A DNA stretch of 64,000 bases, from NCBI RefSeq assembly GCF_014873705.1, contig NZ_JADBDS010000003.1, positions 1 to 64,000 of the forward strand, given 5' to 3'. Origin of the DNA: Mycobacterium sp. OAS707. Lineage in GTDB: Bacteria > Actinomycetota > Actinomycetes > Mycobacteriales > Mycobacteriaceae. The translations under genes and the position numbers were made by a program. Shown one piece after another: positions 33,800 through 41,791 of this stretch. The notes beneath the pieces were generated by a model. That model searched no databases. It was not told the DNA's origin and saw nothing but the letters and a program-made list of their open reading frames with translations. Position 1 is the stretch's first letter; each line of letters begins with the position of its first letter.

Positions 33800-35311
33800 A
33801 TGACCCCAGAGATCGTCGGCAAGTATCTGTCGACCCTGCCCGAGGACGACGACCATCCCTACCGGACCGGGCCGTGGCGTCCACAGACCACCGAGTGGGA
33901 TGCCGACGACCTGAGGCCGGTCGAGGGTGAAGTTCCCGCCGATCTCGACGGGGTGTATCTGCGCAACACCGAGAACCCCTTGCACCCGGCGCTGAAGGCC
34001 TATCACCCGTTCGACGGCGACGGCATGCTGCACGTTGTCGGCTTTCGGGATGGAAAAGCGTTCTACCGCAACAGGTTTGTCCAGACCGACGGCTTTCTCG
34101 CCGAGAACGAAGCGGGTGGGCCGCTGTGGCCGGGCCTTGCCGAACCGGTCTCGCTGGCCAAGCGCGACGACGGGTGGGGCGCACGCGGCCTGATGAAGGA
34201 CGCGTCGAGCACCGACGTGATCGTGCATCGCGGGACCGCGCTGACGAGCTTTTACCAATGCGGTGACCTGTACCGCCTCGACCCGTATTCGGGTGTCACC
34301 CTCGGCAAGGCACAGTGGAATGGGGCGTTCCCGTTCGACTGGGGCGTCTCGGCGCACCCCAAGGTCGATGACAAATCCGGTGAACTGTTGTTCTTCAACT
34401 ACAGCAAGCAGGCACCGTACATGCACTACGGAGTCGTCGACGACAACAACAACCTCGTGCACTACATCGACGTGCCGCTGCCGGGGCCGCGACTCCCCCA
34501 CGACATGGCGTTCACCGAGAACTACGTGATCCTCAACGACTTTCCGTTGTTCTGGGATCCCGAACTGCTCGAGCGCAACGCGCACGTGGCGCGGTTCCAT
34601 CGCGATATGCCGTCGCGATTCGCGATCATCCCCCGCCGCGGCAACAACATCCAGTGGTTCGAGGCGGAGCCGACCTTCGTGCTGCACTTCACCAACGCCT
34701 ACGAGGACGGCGACGAGGTAGTGCTCGACGGGTTCTTCCAGGGCGACCCCGAACCGGCGGATAACGGCATGGGCAACAAATGGGAGCGCGCATTCCGCTT
34801 CCTCGCACTCGATCGCATGCAGGCCCGGCTGCACCGCTGGCGCTTCAATATGGTGACGGGCGACGTTGTCGAAGAACAGCTTTCGGACAGCATCACCGAA
34901 TTCGGCATGATCAACTCCAGCTATGCCGGAGCGCCCTATCGTTACACCTATGCCGCGACCGGCAAGCCGTCGTGGTTCTTGTTCGACGGGCTGGTCAAGC
35001 ACGACCTGCGCACCGGCAGTGAGCAGCGGTATGCATTCGAAGACGGCGTCTACGGCAGCGAGACTGCCATGGCGCCGCGCGTCGGCAGCACGGCTGAGGA
35101 CGACGGATACCTGGTCACGCTGACCACCGACATGACCGCCGACGCCTCGTACTGCCTGGTGTTCGACGCCGCCAGAGTCGGCGACGGGCCGGTGTGCAAA
35201 CTGGCTCTGCCGGAACGCATTTCGAGTGGAACGCACTCCACCTGGGCAGCGGGTTCCGAGCTGCGGCGCTGGCGGGAGACGGACACCCCGGCGGCCGCGA
35301 TCGGGCTGTAG
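33800..35311 (+). CDS. carotenoid cleavage oxygenase (RPE65 family)
   Basis: A 503-aa non-heme iron dioxygenase of the retinal pigment epithelial/carotenoid cleavage family, related to M. tuberculosis Rv0654. The seven-bladed propeller is consistent with length. Four iron-ligand His candidates are in SAHPKVDD, PHDMAFTEN, VLHFTNAY and SGTHSTW. Enzymes of this group cut conjugated C=C bonds in carotenoids, apocarotenoids or stilbene-like compounds. Placement between a thiolase and a regulator suggests use as a catabolic step, but the substrate is not known. Confidence 0.92.
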   Translation: MTPEIVGKYLSTLPEDDDHPYRTGPWRPQTTEWDADDLRPVEGEVPADLDGVYLRNTENPLHPALKAYHPFDGDGMLHVVGFRDGKAFYRNRFVQTDGFLAENEAGGPLWPGLAEPVSLAKRDDGWGARGLMKDASSTDVIVHRGTALTSFYQCGDLYRLDPYSGVTLGKAQWNGAFPFDWGVSAHPKVDDKSGELLFFNYSKQAPYMHYGVVDDNNNLVHYIDVPLPGPRLPHDMAFTENYVILNDFPLFWDPELLERNAHVARFHRDMPSRFAIIPRRGNNIQWFEAEPTFVLHFTNAYEDGDEVVLDGFFQGDPEPADNGMGNKWERAFRFLALDRMQARLHRWRFNMVTGDVVEEQLSDSITEFGMINSSYAGAPYRYTYAATGKPSWFLFDGLVKHDLRTGSEQRYAFEDGVYGSETAMAPRVGSTAEDDGYLVTLTTDMTADASYCLVFDAARVGDGPVCKLALPERISSGTHSTWAAGSELRRWRETDTPAAAIGL

Positions 35312-36201
35312 TGGCGCGGCCGCAACCCAACGCCGTCGCCCGCATGCTCGGGTTGCTCGGCGACGAGTGGAGCCTGCTGGTCGTTCAGCAGGCGCTGCTC
35401 GGCGCGACCCGGTTCGCGGAATTCAAGGCGCGGCTGCCGATCTCGAATTCCGTGCTGACTCGCCGCCTGCAGGCGCTGACACGCGACGGCCTGCTGGAGC
35501 GCCGTGTCTACCAGACGAACCCGACCCGATCGGAGTACCTGGTGACCCCGCGCAGTCGTTCGCTGTGGCCGGTGCTGTTGTCGATCTGGGAATGGGAGCG
35601 CCGGTGGGTGCCGGGCCATGCCGAAGGTTTGCCTGATATGCGGCACCGGGCCTGCGACGCCGACTTCGCGCCGCTGCTCATCTGCCGCGCGTGCGGTGAG
35701 CGCGCGAGCGAGAAAGACGTTGTCGCGCAATGGGGACCGAGCGGCTCGTGGGCGCGGTCGATTCCCGTCACGTCGACGCGGCGACGATCGGAAGCCGACC
35801 AGCGCGACGGGGCGGCGGGGCTGTTCCCTCAGACCATGAGCGTGCTCGGCAACCGCTGGGGCTTCGCGCTGTTGGTCGCGGCGTTCGTCGGTGTCAGTCG
35901 CTTCACCGATTTTCAAAGCCAGCTCGGCGCCCCGCCTGGATCGATCTCCGATCGACTGTCGATCTTCACGGCCAATGGCGTACTGGTGTGCGCAGAGAAC
36001 CGATACCGGCTCACCGAGAAGGGCGGCGCGTTGTTCGCAGTGCTCGTGACGGCGCTGCAGTGGGCACAACGGTGGTTTCCGGCGGCCGAGGGTCCGGCCG
36101 TGGAACTGACTCACGCGGCCTGCGGCAGGCGGTTCGGCGCCGTTCTGGTCTGCGATCAGTGCACCGGGCCGCTGACCGGAGCGCAGGTCAGCGCGGTCTG
36201 A
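35311..36201 (+). CDS. tandem HxlR-family regulator with two CX9CX2C motifs
   Basis: A 296-aa protein formed of two similar halves. Each half has a MarR/HxlR winged helix (GLLGDEWSLLVVQQALLGAT at about 14; VLGNRWGFALLVAAFVGVSR at about 180) followed by a Cys motif of identical spacing: C115-X9-C125-X2-C128 in the first half and a matching ACGRRFGAVLVCDQC near the C-terminus. Ordinary HxlR proteins are about 110-140 aa and lack the Cys clusters. GTG 35311 overlaps the TAG of the oxygenase gene by one base, so it is translated with it and probably autoregulates this operon. The Cys sets may bind a metal. Confidence 0.85.
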   Translation: MARPQPNAVARMLGLLGDEWSLLVVQQALLGATRFAEFKARLPISNSVLTRRLQALTRDGLLERRVYQTNPTRSEYLVTPRSRSLWPVLLSIWEWERRWVPGHAEGLPDMRHRACDADFAPLLICRACGERASEKDVVAQWGPSGSWARSIPVTSTRRRSEADQRDGAAGLFPQTMSVLGNRWGFALLVAAFVGVSRFTDFQSQLGAPPGSISDRLSIFTANGVLVCAENRYRLTEKGGALFAVLVTALQWAQRWFPAAEGPAVELTHAACGRRFGAVLVCDQCTGPLTGAQVSAV

Positions 36202-36227
36202 GCGCGTCTCAACCGGACGAAAAAGAA

Positions 36228-36254
36228 CTGGCACTCTCGGGGTGAGAGTGCTAA
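36228..36254. promoter_or_regulatory. CIRCE element (HrcA operator)
   Basis: CTGGCACTC-N9-GAGTGCTAA matches the CIRCE consensus TTAGCACTC-N9-GAGTGCTAA at 16 of 18 positions with the exact 9-bp spacer. It overlaps a possible -10, TAATCT at 36252-36257, so HrcA would repress the hsp20 gene until heat stress. Confidence 0.9.
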
Positions 36255-36279
36255 TCTTCGGGTTGCACAGTGATTGGCT

Positions 36280-36298
36280 GCCCGCCAGGGTGGCGGGC
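36280..36298 (+). other. GC-rich hairpin in the hsp20 leader
   Basis: GCCCGCCA-GGG-TGGCGGGC forms an 8-bp perfect stem with a 3-nt loop between the CIRCE element and the ribosome-binding site of the hsp20 gene. It does not cover the AGGAGG, so it may stabilise the transcript rather than act as a thermometer. Confidence 0.5.
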
Positions 36299-36326
36299 CT
36301 TGAGGCGACATAGGAGGTGGATTGCT

Positions 36327-36776
36327 GTGCTTCGCTTTGATCCGTTCAGTGACTTCGATGCTCTGACCCGGGGCTTGCTTACCGGCCAGACCGGATCAAA
36401 TCGCGCTCCTCGGTTCATGCCGATGGATCTCTGCAAGATCGACGACCACTACGTGCTCACAGCCGACCTACCCGGCGTCGACCCGGGCTCGGTGGACGTC
36501 AACGTCGACAACGGCACCCTGACAATCGCGGCACATCGCACGGCCCGATCCGAAGACGCCGTCCAGTGGCTGGCCAGCGAGAGATTCTTCGGCTCCTACC
36601 GCAGGCAACTCTCGCTTGGCGAGGGCATCGACGCGTCGGCTATCTCCGCGACGTATGAGAACGGTGTGCTGACCGTGACCATCCCGCTGGCCGAACGTGC
36701 CAAGCCGCGCAAGATCGACGTCGCCCACGGCGGCGGACAACGTTCGATCGAGCCGACCGGAGTCGAATCCGAATAG
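36327..36776 (+). CDS. Hsp20/alpha-crystallin small heat-shock protein (18-kDa antigen type)
   Basis: A 149-aa ATP-independent chaperone. It opens with VLRFDPFSDFDALTRG, continues with MPMDL and the alpha-crystallin core (about 40-130), containing LPGVDPGSVDV and the conserved NGVLTVTIPL, and ends with KAKPRKI-like RAKPRKIDV. This pattern matches the M. leprae 18-kDa antigen group rather than HspX. GTG 36327 has a strong AGGAGG 8-9 bp upstream. Control by HrcA is expected from the CIRCE element. Confidence 0.93.
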   Translation: MLRFDPFSDFDALTRGLLTGQTGSNRAPRFMPMDLCKIDDHYVLTADLPGVDPGSVDVNVDNGTLTIAAHRTARSEDAVQWLASERFFGSYRRQLSLGEGIDASAISATYENGVLTVTIPLAERAKPRKIDVAHGGGQRSIEPTGVESE

Positions 36777-36793
36777 CCAAGCGCCGCCTCGAA

Positions 36794-36841
36794 ACTGCGG
36801 CCAGATCGCCAATCATCTCGAAACTGCGATCTGGCCGCAGT
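36794..36841. terminator. bidirectional hairpin terminator
   Basis: A perfect 16-bp inverted repeat, ACTGCGGCCAGATCGC (36794-36809) and GCGATCTGGCCGCAGT (36826-36841), with a 16-nt loop. It sits between the convergent hsp20 and acetyltransferase genes, whose stops are at 36776 and 36847. There is no T-run, as is common in mycobacteria. Confidence 0.75.
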
Positions 36842-36846
36842 CTCGG

Positions 36847-37443
36847 CTAGTCGTTACGCTCCAATCGGTAGCGCAGATTGTTGCGCACAGCGGGCCATTC
36901 AATATCGAGGATCGAGTACACCACCGTGTCGCGGCGCGAGCCGTCGGGCAGCACCTGGTGGCTGCGCAGTATCCCGTCCAGCTTGGCGCCGAGCCGTTCG
37001 ATCGCGGAGCGGCTGGTCGAGTTGAAGAAGTGCGTGCGGAATTCGACTGCGACACAGCCCAACTCGTCGAAAGCGTGCCCGAGCATCAGCAGCTTCGTCT
37101 CGGAATTGACCCCGCTGCGTCGCGCCGACGACACGTACCACGTATTGCCGATCTCGAGCCGGCGGTTGGACGCGTCCACGTTCAGGTAGCTCGACGACCC
37201 GACGAGCGTTCCGTCGAGGCTGCGCACCACGAACGTCAGACCTTGATCGGGTTTCTGCACCGCCAACCGTGTGTCGACCCACTGCTCGGCGATGCCCGCC
37301 TTCGGCGCGTGGGTGAACCAAAGCTTGCCCAACTCACCGTCGGCGGCAGCCTCGGCGATCTCCGGAACATGTTCGCGGCTAAGCGGTTCCAGCTTCACCC
37401 ATCGCTGACCGGTCAACGAGACGGGTTCGACGAACCCGCTCAT
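36847..37443 (-). CDS. GNAT-family N-acetyltransferase
   Basis: A 198-aa acetyltransferase of the RimJ/RimL type that uses acetyl-CoA to modify an unknown amine. It opens with WVKLEPLSREHVPEI, has the core SLDGTLVGSSSYLNVD and EIGNTWYVSSARRSGVNSE (acetyl-CoA-binding region) and ends with the usual FFNSTSRSAIERLGAK. The start ATG overlaps the stop of the small membrane protein gene upstream (ATGA). Confidence 0.9.
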   Translation of the reverse strand: MSGFVEPVSLTGQRWVKLEPLSREHVPEIAEAAADGELGKLWFTHAPKAGIAEQWVDTRLAVQKPDQGLTFVVRSLDGTLVGSSSYLNVDASNRRLEIGNTWYVSSARRSGVNSETKLLMLGHAFDELGCVAVEFRTHFFNSTSRSAIERLGAKLDGILRSHQVLPDGSRRDTVVYSILDIEWPAVRNNLRYRLERND

Positions 37444-37868
37444 CGGCGCACCCTGGACCAGGCGGCGAACATCGCCCACACCGACAGCACCACCGCACAC
37501 ACCGCAGCTGCCGCACCGAGGAAAAGTCCGTAGCCCGCCGACACCGGCGAGTACACATACAGCCGGTAGTACCACATCGTGAGCACCACCAGCAGCACCG
37601 AAATGGCAAGGGCCGAACTCGATGCCAGGCGGTCGAACAGTCCGCGGGCGGCCATCGCGCCCGCAACGATCAACGTCGACGCCAGCAGCACGATCAGCTG
37701 GCCGACCCCGAACCCCGGCGGCGGCACCGGCATGGTGCCCACGATCCCGCCGATCGCATTGGCGCGTCCCCCGCCGTCGGCCCGACTGGTCAGCCACGGC
37801 AGCCAGGCGCTGATCGCAAGCACGGCCGCGCATAGCACCACCAGCCAACCGGGGCGCAGGCGAGCCAT
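37440..37868 (-). CDS. small four-helix membrane protein
   Basis: A 142-aa protein with four predicted membrane segments (about 7-26, 54-74, 84-104 and 113-137). The first loop has a GGGRANAIGG stretch. The family is not recognised. It starts six bases after a TAGTCT -10 element, i.e. leaderless, and is translationally coupled to the acetyltransferase. Confidence 0.8.
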   Translation of the reverse strand: MARLRPGWLVVLCAAVLAISAWLPWLTSRADGGGRANAIGGIVGTMPVPPPGFGVGQLIVLLASTLIVAGAMAARGLFDRLASSSALAISVLLVVLTMWYYRLYVYSPVSAGYGLFLGAAAAVCAVVLSVWAMFAAWSRVRR

Positions 37869-37874
37869 GCGCTC

Positions 37875-37880
37875 AGACTA
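37875..37880 (-). promoter_or_regulatory. -10 element of the small membrane protein gene (leaderless)
   Basis: On the minus strand TAGTCT lies 6 bp before ATG 37868. It overlaps the last codons of the upstream alpha/beta-hydrolase gene. Confidence 0.45.
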
Positions 37881-38681
37881 TCCGCTGTGCCCCGTCGTCC
37901 ACGTCAACGCGTAGTCGGCCACGTCGGTCCAGCCATCCAGCGCGGCGGTCAGATGCGGCCGGTCGTCGAACAGCTTGAAATCCGTCGCGGCGGGCGATCG
38001 CCGGTAACGGTTGAAATTCTCGTACACCACCGACGCGGGCACGATGTGATCGCGGCCGCCCGCGATCAGGAGCAGCGGCGCCCGGTCGGGTTTGGTGAAG
38101 TCGACCACCGTCGCCGCCTTGGACCTACGGCTGAAGTTCGCCAGCGCGGCCTGGAACAGCGGCTTGCCCGGTGCGGGGATAGCCAACTCGGCGTGCCAGG
38201 CGTCGGACTCGGCCCGCGGCACAGTGTTGGCAAACGCGTAGTGGAACTCGGCGGGCGTGAGCGGCACGGCACGATGTCGGTTGGCCGGATTACGGAAGAC
38301 CGGAAACGTCGACCTCAACACCGACCGCGGCAGCCGGTAGACGCCGCGCGGCGCGGCGGGATGAATCGCCACGGCGGACCGGCCAAGGCCCCGGCCGAGC
38401 AGCATCTGCGTGATCAACCCGCCGAACGAGTGGCCCATCAGGATCGGCGGCTCGGGCAGCGTCTGGATGAACGCGGCGTAATGATCCACCACTTGACCGA
38501 CCCCGATCTCGGCGGGCGCCTTGGTGTGGTCGAGTTCATCGTCGAGCTCAGAGACCCCTGGCCATGCGGGTGCGTGAACCGTGTGACCGGCGGCGCGGTA
38601 ACGCTCAATCCAGCCGCGCCAGCTGTGCGGCGGCATCCACAAGCCGTGGATCAGCACAATAGGTGCTTTGCCGGTAGCCAT
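37878..38681 (-). CDS. alpha/beta-fold hydrolase
   Basis: A 267-aa serine hydrolase. The oxyanion motif HGLW is near residue 12, the nucleophile elbow is GHSFGG, a catalytic Asp is in GGRDHIVP and the His in RPHLTAALDGW. The substrate is unknown. It is transcribed divergently from the cupin-type gene. Confidence 0.9.
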   Translation of the reverse strand: MATGKAPIVLIHGLWMPPHSWRGWIERYRAAGHTVHAPAWPGVSELDDELDHTKAPAEIGVGQVVDHYAAFIQTLPEPPILMGHSFGGLITQMLLGRGLGRSAVAIHPAAPRGVYRLPRSVLRSTFPVFRNPANRHRAVPLTPAEFHYAFANTVPRAESDAWHAELAIPAPGKPLFQAALANFSRRSKAATVVDFTKPDRAPLLLIAGGRDHIVPASVVYENFNRYRRSPAATDFKLFDDRPHLTAALDGWTDVADYALTWTTGHSG

Positions 38682-38724
38682 CGTCTCTATTGTGGAGTCG
38701 CCGAACCTATTAATGGGGGATTTG

Positions 38725-39171
38725 ATGAGCGACCTTCCGGAGTGGGCGCGTCGGCTTGACCTGTCTCCTCATCCAGAGGGCGGCTGGTTCAAGGAGACCT
38801 GGCGCAGCGGGCTGACGATGCCCCAGTCCGCATTGCCGCCCGACTACACCGGACCCCGAAGCGCGGGCACCGCAATCCTGTTCCTGCTCATGCCCGGTCA
38901 GCAGTCAGCGTGGCACACGGTGCGCAGCGCCGAGCTGTGGCTGTTTCATTTCGGCGGTCCGTTGCTGCTGCAGGTCGGCGCCGAACAGGACAGCGCCACA
39001 ACGCATTTGCTCGGCGCCGACATCCTCGCCGGGGAACAGCCGCAGTTCGTCGTGCCGCCAGGACATTGGCAGCGGGCCCGCCCCCGCGACGACCAGCCGT
39101 GCCTGGTCAGCTGTGTGGTGATCCCTGGTTTCGATTACGCCGACTTCGCGCTGGCCGCCCCTACCGACTGA
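38725..39171 (+). CDS. cupin-fold DUF985 family protein
   Basis: A 148-aa single-domain cupin. The family opening LSPHPEGGWFKETWRS is present, followed by GTAILFLLMPGQQSAWHTV and ELWLFHFGGPL. Function of the family is not established. ATG 38725 follows TGGGGGA; ATG 38713 is an alternative. The 3' end overlaps the convergent keto acid cleavage gene by 11 bp. Confidence 0.87.
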   Translation: MSDLPEWARRLDLSPHPEGGWFKETWRSGLTMPQSALPPDYTGPRSAGTAILFLLMPGQQSAWHTVRSAELWLFHFGGPLLLQVGAEQDSATTHLLGADILAGEQPQFVVPPGHWQRARPRDDQPCLVSCVVIPGFDYADFALAAPTD

Positions 39172-39889
39172 GCAGCGCTACGGCCGCCGACACCAGCGCC
39201 GCATTGTCGGGCGCGGCGGAACCGTCGGGCATCCGCAGGGTGTCCTCCATGCCGATGCGGACCTGCACACCCCGCTTGCCCGCGTGTTCCAGTAGCGGCC
39301 AACAACTTTCGTCCATACCATGCAGTAGCACCGGCGCAGGCGACTGCCGGGCCATCACCTGGCTCAGTAGGTCGTCGGCGGTCGCGACATCGCCATCCCC
39401 GGGAAGTTCGATCATCACTCGCATGCAATGCTCGGCGATCCCCGAGGCCGCCCATGATTCGGCCGCCTCGGCGTTGAAGATGCCGACCTCGACGCCGATC
39501 CCCTTGCTCAACAGCAGCCGGGCCAGCTCCTCCGAGCCAGGTTCGTGCCAATTGACCGACGCGAAGTCGGGCAGCACGGTCCAGCCGTCGACGGCATGCA
39601 GCCTCGCGTCGGCGTCCGGCAGCGCCCAGAACCCCGTTGTCACCCCGAGCGGCAGACCCGGCACCGCATGGCGCACGGCATCCACCGCGGCGTCCACGTG
39701 CTCGCAAAGCAGTGAATCGACGCCGTCGGCGTTCTTCGGATGCAGGTGCACCGCCTTGGCGCCTGCGCCATGGGCCGCGAGCGCCGCTGCGGCCAGCTGA
39801 TCGGGCGTCACCGGCAGGTTCGGATGCGCGTCGGGCGTGCGGGCGCCGTTGATACAGGCCTTCACGTAGACCTTGGGACTGGTGGGCAT
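39161..39889 (-). CDS. BKACE family protein (3-keto-5-aminohexanoate cleavage enzyme-like, DUF849)
   Basis: A 242-aa TIM-barrel enzyme of the beta-keto acid cleavage family, which joins a beta-keto acid with acetyl-CoA to give acetoacetate and a new acyl-CoA in a Zn-dependent reaction. The zinc-site HLHPKN and the opening KVYVKACINGAR are recognisable. It is shorter than the lysine-pathway enzyme (about 275 aa), so substrate preference probably differs. Start ATG 39889 is 49 bp from the divergent channel gene. Confidence 0.83.
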   Translation of the reverse strand: MPTSPKVYVKACINGARTPDAHPNLPVTPDQLAAAALAAHGAGAKAVHLHPKNADGVDSLLCEHVDAAVDAVRHAVPGLPLGVTTGFWALPDADARLHAVDGWTVLPDFASVNWHEPGSEELARLLLSKGIGVEVGIFNAEAAESWAASGIAEHCMRVMIELPGDGDVATADDLLSQVMARQSPAPVLLHGMDESCWPLLEHAGKRGVQVRIGMEDTLRMPDGSAAPDNAALVSAAVALLSR

Positions 39890-39924
39890 CTGATCATCTT
39901 CTGCGCTGTCCGGCGTTTCCGCAG

Positions 39925-39930
39925 TACCGT
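39925..39930 (+). promoter_or_regulatory. -10 element of the potassium channel gene
   Basis: TACCGT fits TANNNT and lies 8 bp before ATG 39939, giving a leaderless or nearly leaderless mRNA. Confidence 0.4.
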
Positions 39931-39938
39931 TCTGCGAT

Positions 39939-41660
39939 ATGCGGGGCCACATCATCGTTTGCGGTGACGATGCGCTCGGAATGCGAATCGTCGAGGAGCT
40001 GAACAACGCGGGCACGCGCGTGGTGATGGTGCAGGCCCCCGACGACCTCGCCGGGGCGGGCGTCGCGACTGCACAGGCCGTCATCTGCGCCGACGATGAC
40101 GACGCGCTGAACCTCGAAATCGCCTTGCTGGCACGGCAAGCCAATCCCGATGTGCGCGTGGTGGCCCGGCTGGCCAATAGTGTGCTGCGCGAAGCCATGT
40201 CACAGGACAACGGCCCCGGCGCGATCCTCGACGTCGCCGATCTGGCGGCGGCCTCCGTCGTGGAGGCCTGCCTGGGCCGTACCGCTCACACGATTCCGGT
40301 GGCCGGCATCGATTTCGTCGTCTCCGGTGCGGAGGCCCCCCGCGACGCGACATTGCGCGACATCTTCGGTGATCTGGCGCCGGTCGCGGTGATCCACGCC
40401 GAGGACTCCGACGGGCGCGATGCGGTGGTCGCGTGTCCCGGTCGCGACTATCGGGTGAGCGCAGGCGACTGGACCGCGATGATCGGCACCGCCGAGGAAC
40501 TCACCGAGCAGGGCATCGCGATTCCCCGGCCGCTGTCGCATTCGCGGGGACGACGGCCACCGTTGCGGCGGGTGGTCGACGCGGTGCGGTTGATCCGCGA
40601 CGACATCAACCCGATGTTCTACCGGGCGCTGGCCGTGTCGATGTCCCTGCTCCTCGGCTCGACGGTGTTGTTGCGGTTCGCCTATCAACACCCGCCGGGG
40701 ATGAGCTGGATCGATGCGTTGTACTTCAGCACCGAGACCATCGCCACCGTCGGCTACGGCGACTTCAGCTTCATGCACCAGCCCATGTGGCTGCGGATCT
40801 GGGGCATCGGGCTGATGTTCGCGGGTGTGACCACCACCGCGATCCTCGTCGCATTCATCGCCGACGTGTTGCTGTCGCGGCGCCTTGCGCAGTCGGCGGG
40901 CCGCAGGAAGGTGCGGCATCTACGGCATCACGTCATCGTCGTCGGGTTGGGTTCGTTCGGCATCCGAGTGGTCAGTGACCTGACCGCGGCCGGCTACGAC
41001 GTGGCCGTCATCGAACGTGATCCCGAAAACCGCTTCCTGTCCACGGCCGCCCGTCTCGATGTGCCGGTGATCTTCGGCGACGCCACATTGCATGAGACGT
41101 TGGAGTCCGCGCGGCTGGACGAGGCGCGTGCAATCGCGGTGCTGACGCAAGACGACATCGTCAACATCGAGACGGGCATCGTGCTGGACGAGATGCTCGG
41201 GCCGCGCACGCTACCCGAACTCCACCGGACCGGCGTGCCGATCGTGCTGCGCATCTACGACCGCACCCTCGGCGCCGCGGTCGCTCAGCGTTTCGGGTTC
41301 GAAACGGTGCTCTCCACAGTCGAATTGGCGGCGCCGTGGTTCATCGGCGCGGCGCTGGGGCTGCAGGTGCTCGGCACGTTCTCGGTCGGGCAGCGCTCGT
41401 TCATGGTCGGCGGCATGTACGTGGCACCGGGCAGCGAGTTGGACGGAATGCGGATGTTCGACATGTCCACGCAGACCCGCGTCATCGCGGTCACCAGGGC
41501 CGATGCTCCGGTGCAACTGCATCCCCGGCGCGACGCCAGGCTCGCCGGCGGCGACACCGCTTACCTGGTGGGACCGTACCGCGAGTTGCTCGACGCCCTG
41601 CGCAAGGGCAAGGGCGTCCAGCAGCCTGCTGTCAGTACTGATCCAGCGACGACAGGTTGA
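39939..41660 (+). CDS. potassium channel with RCK domains on both sides of the pore
   Basis: A 573-aa protein. An N-terminal RCK/TrkA_N Rossmann domain (about 1-125, IIVCGDDALGMRI) and a TrkA_C-like region precede two membrane helices (about 225-248 and 285-312) that enclose the K+ selectivity filter TVGYGD (270-275). A second RCK domain (about 331-450, VIVVGLGSFGIRV) and C-terminal region follow. The more usual bacterial layout is pore then RCK; an N-terminal RCK before the pore is less common. It probably conducts K+ under nucleotide or ligand control. Confidence 0.92.
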   Translation: MRGHIIVCGDDALGMRIVEELNNAGTRVVMVQAPDDLAGAGVATAQAVICADDDDALNLEIALLARQANPDVRVVARLANSVLREAMSQDNGPGAILDVADLAAASVVEACLGRTAHTIPVAGIDFVVSGAEAPRDATLRDIFGDLAPVAVIHAEDSDGRDAVVACPGRDYRVSAGDWTAMIGTAEELTEQGIAIPRPLSHSRGRRPPLRRVVDAVRLIRDDINPMFYRALAVSMSLLLGSTVLLRFAYQHPPGMSWIDALYFSTETIATVGYGDFSFMHQPMWLRIWGIGLMFAGVTTTAILVAFIADVLLSRRLAQSAGRRKVRHLRHHVIVVGLGSFGIRVVSDLTAAGYDVAVIERDPENRFLSTAARLDVPVIFGDATLHETLESARLDEARAIAVLTQDDIVNIETGIVLDEMLGPRTLPELHRTGVPIVLRIYDRTLGAAVAQRFGFETVLSTVELAAPWFIGAALGLQVLGTFSVGQRSFMVGGMYVAPGSELDGMRMFDMSTQTRVIAVTRADAPVQLHPRRDARLAGGDTAYLVGPYRELLDALRKGKGVQQPAVSTDPATTG

Positions 41661-41791
41661 AACCGGCGCCGGCCGGATCGGCCACGGCGGCCAACCGGCC
41701 GTACGGCGTGTCCTCGGCGCCGCGAATCACGCTGCCGCCGTTGTCCTTCACCAACTGCACGGTCTTGTCGACGTCGTCGGCGCCGAGGAAT
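41632..41791 (-). pseudogene. 3' remnant of a VOC (glyoxalase-fold) gene
   Basis: On the minus strand this interval reads DEFLGADDVDKTVQLVKDNG, then a TPYGR motif, VADPAGAGFNL and a stop (TGA at 41634-41632). That is the C-terminal half-domain of a vicinal-oxygen-chelate protein of the CFP30B/glyoxalase type. No start or N-terminal part exists; the similarity stops where the amidohydrolase gene ends. It looks like a deletion junction. Confidence 0.6.
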
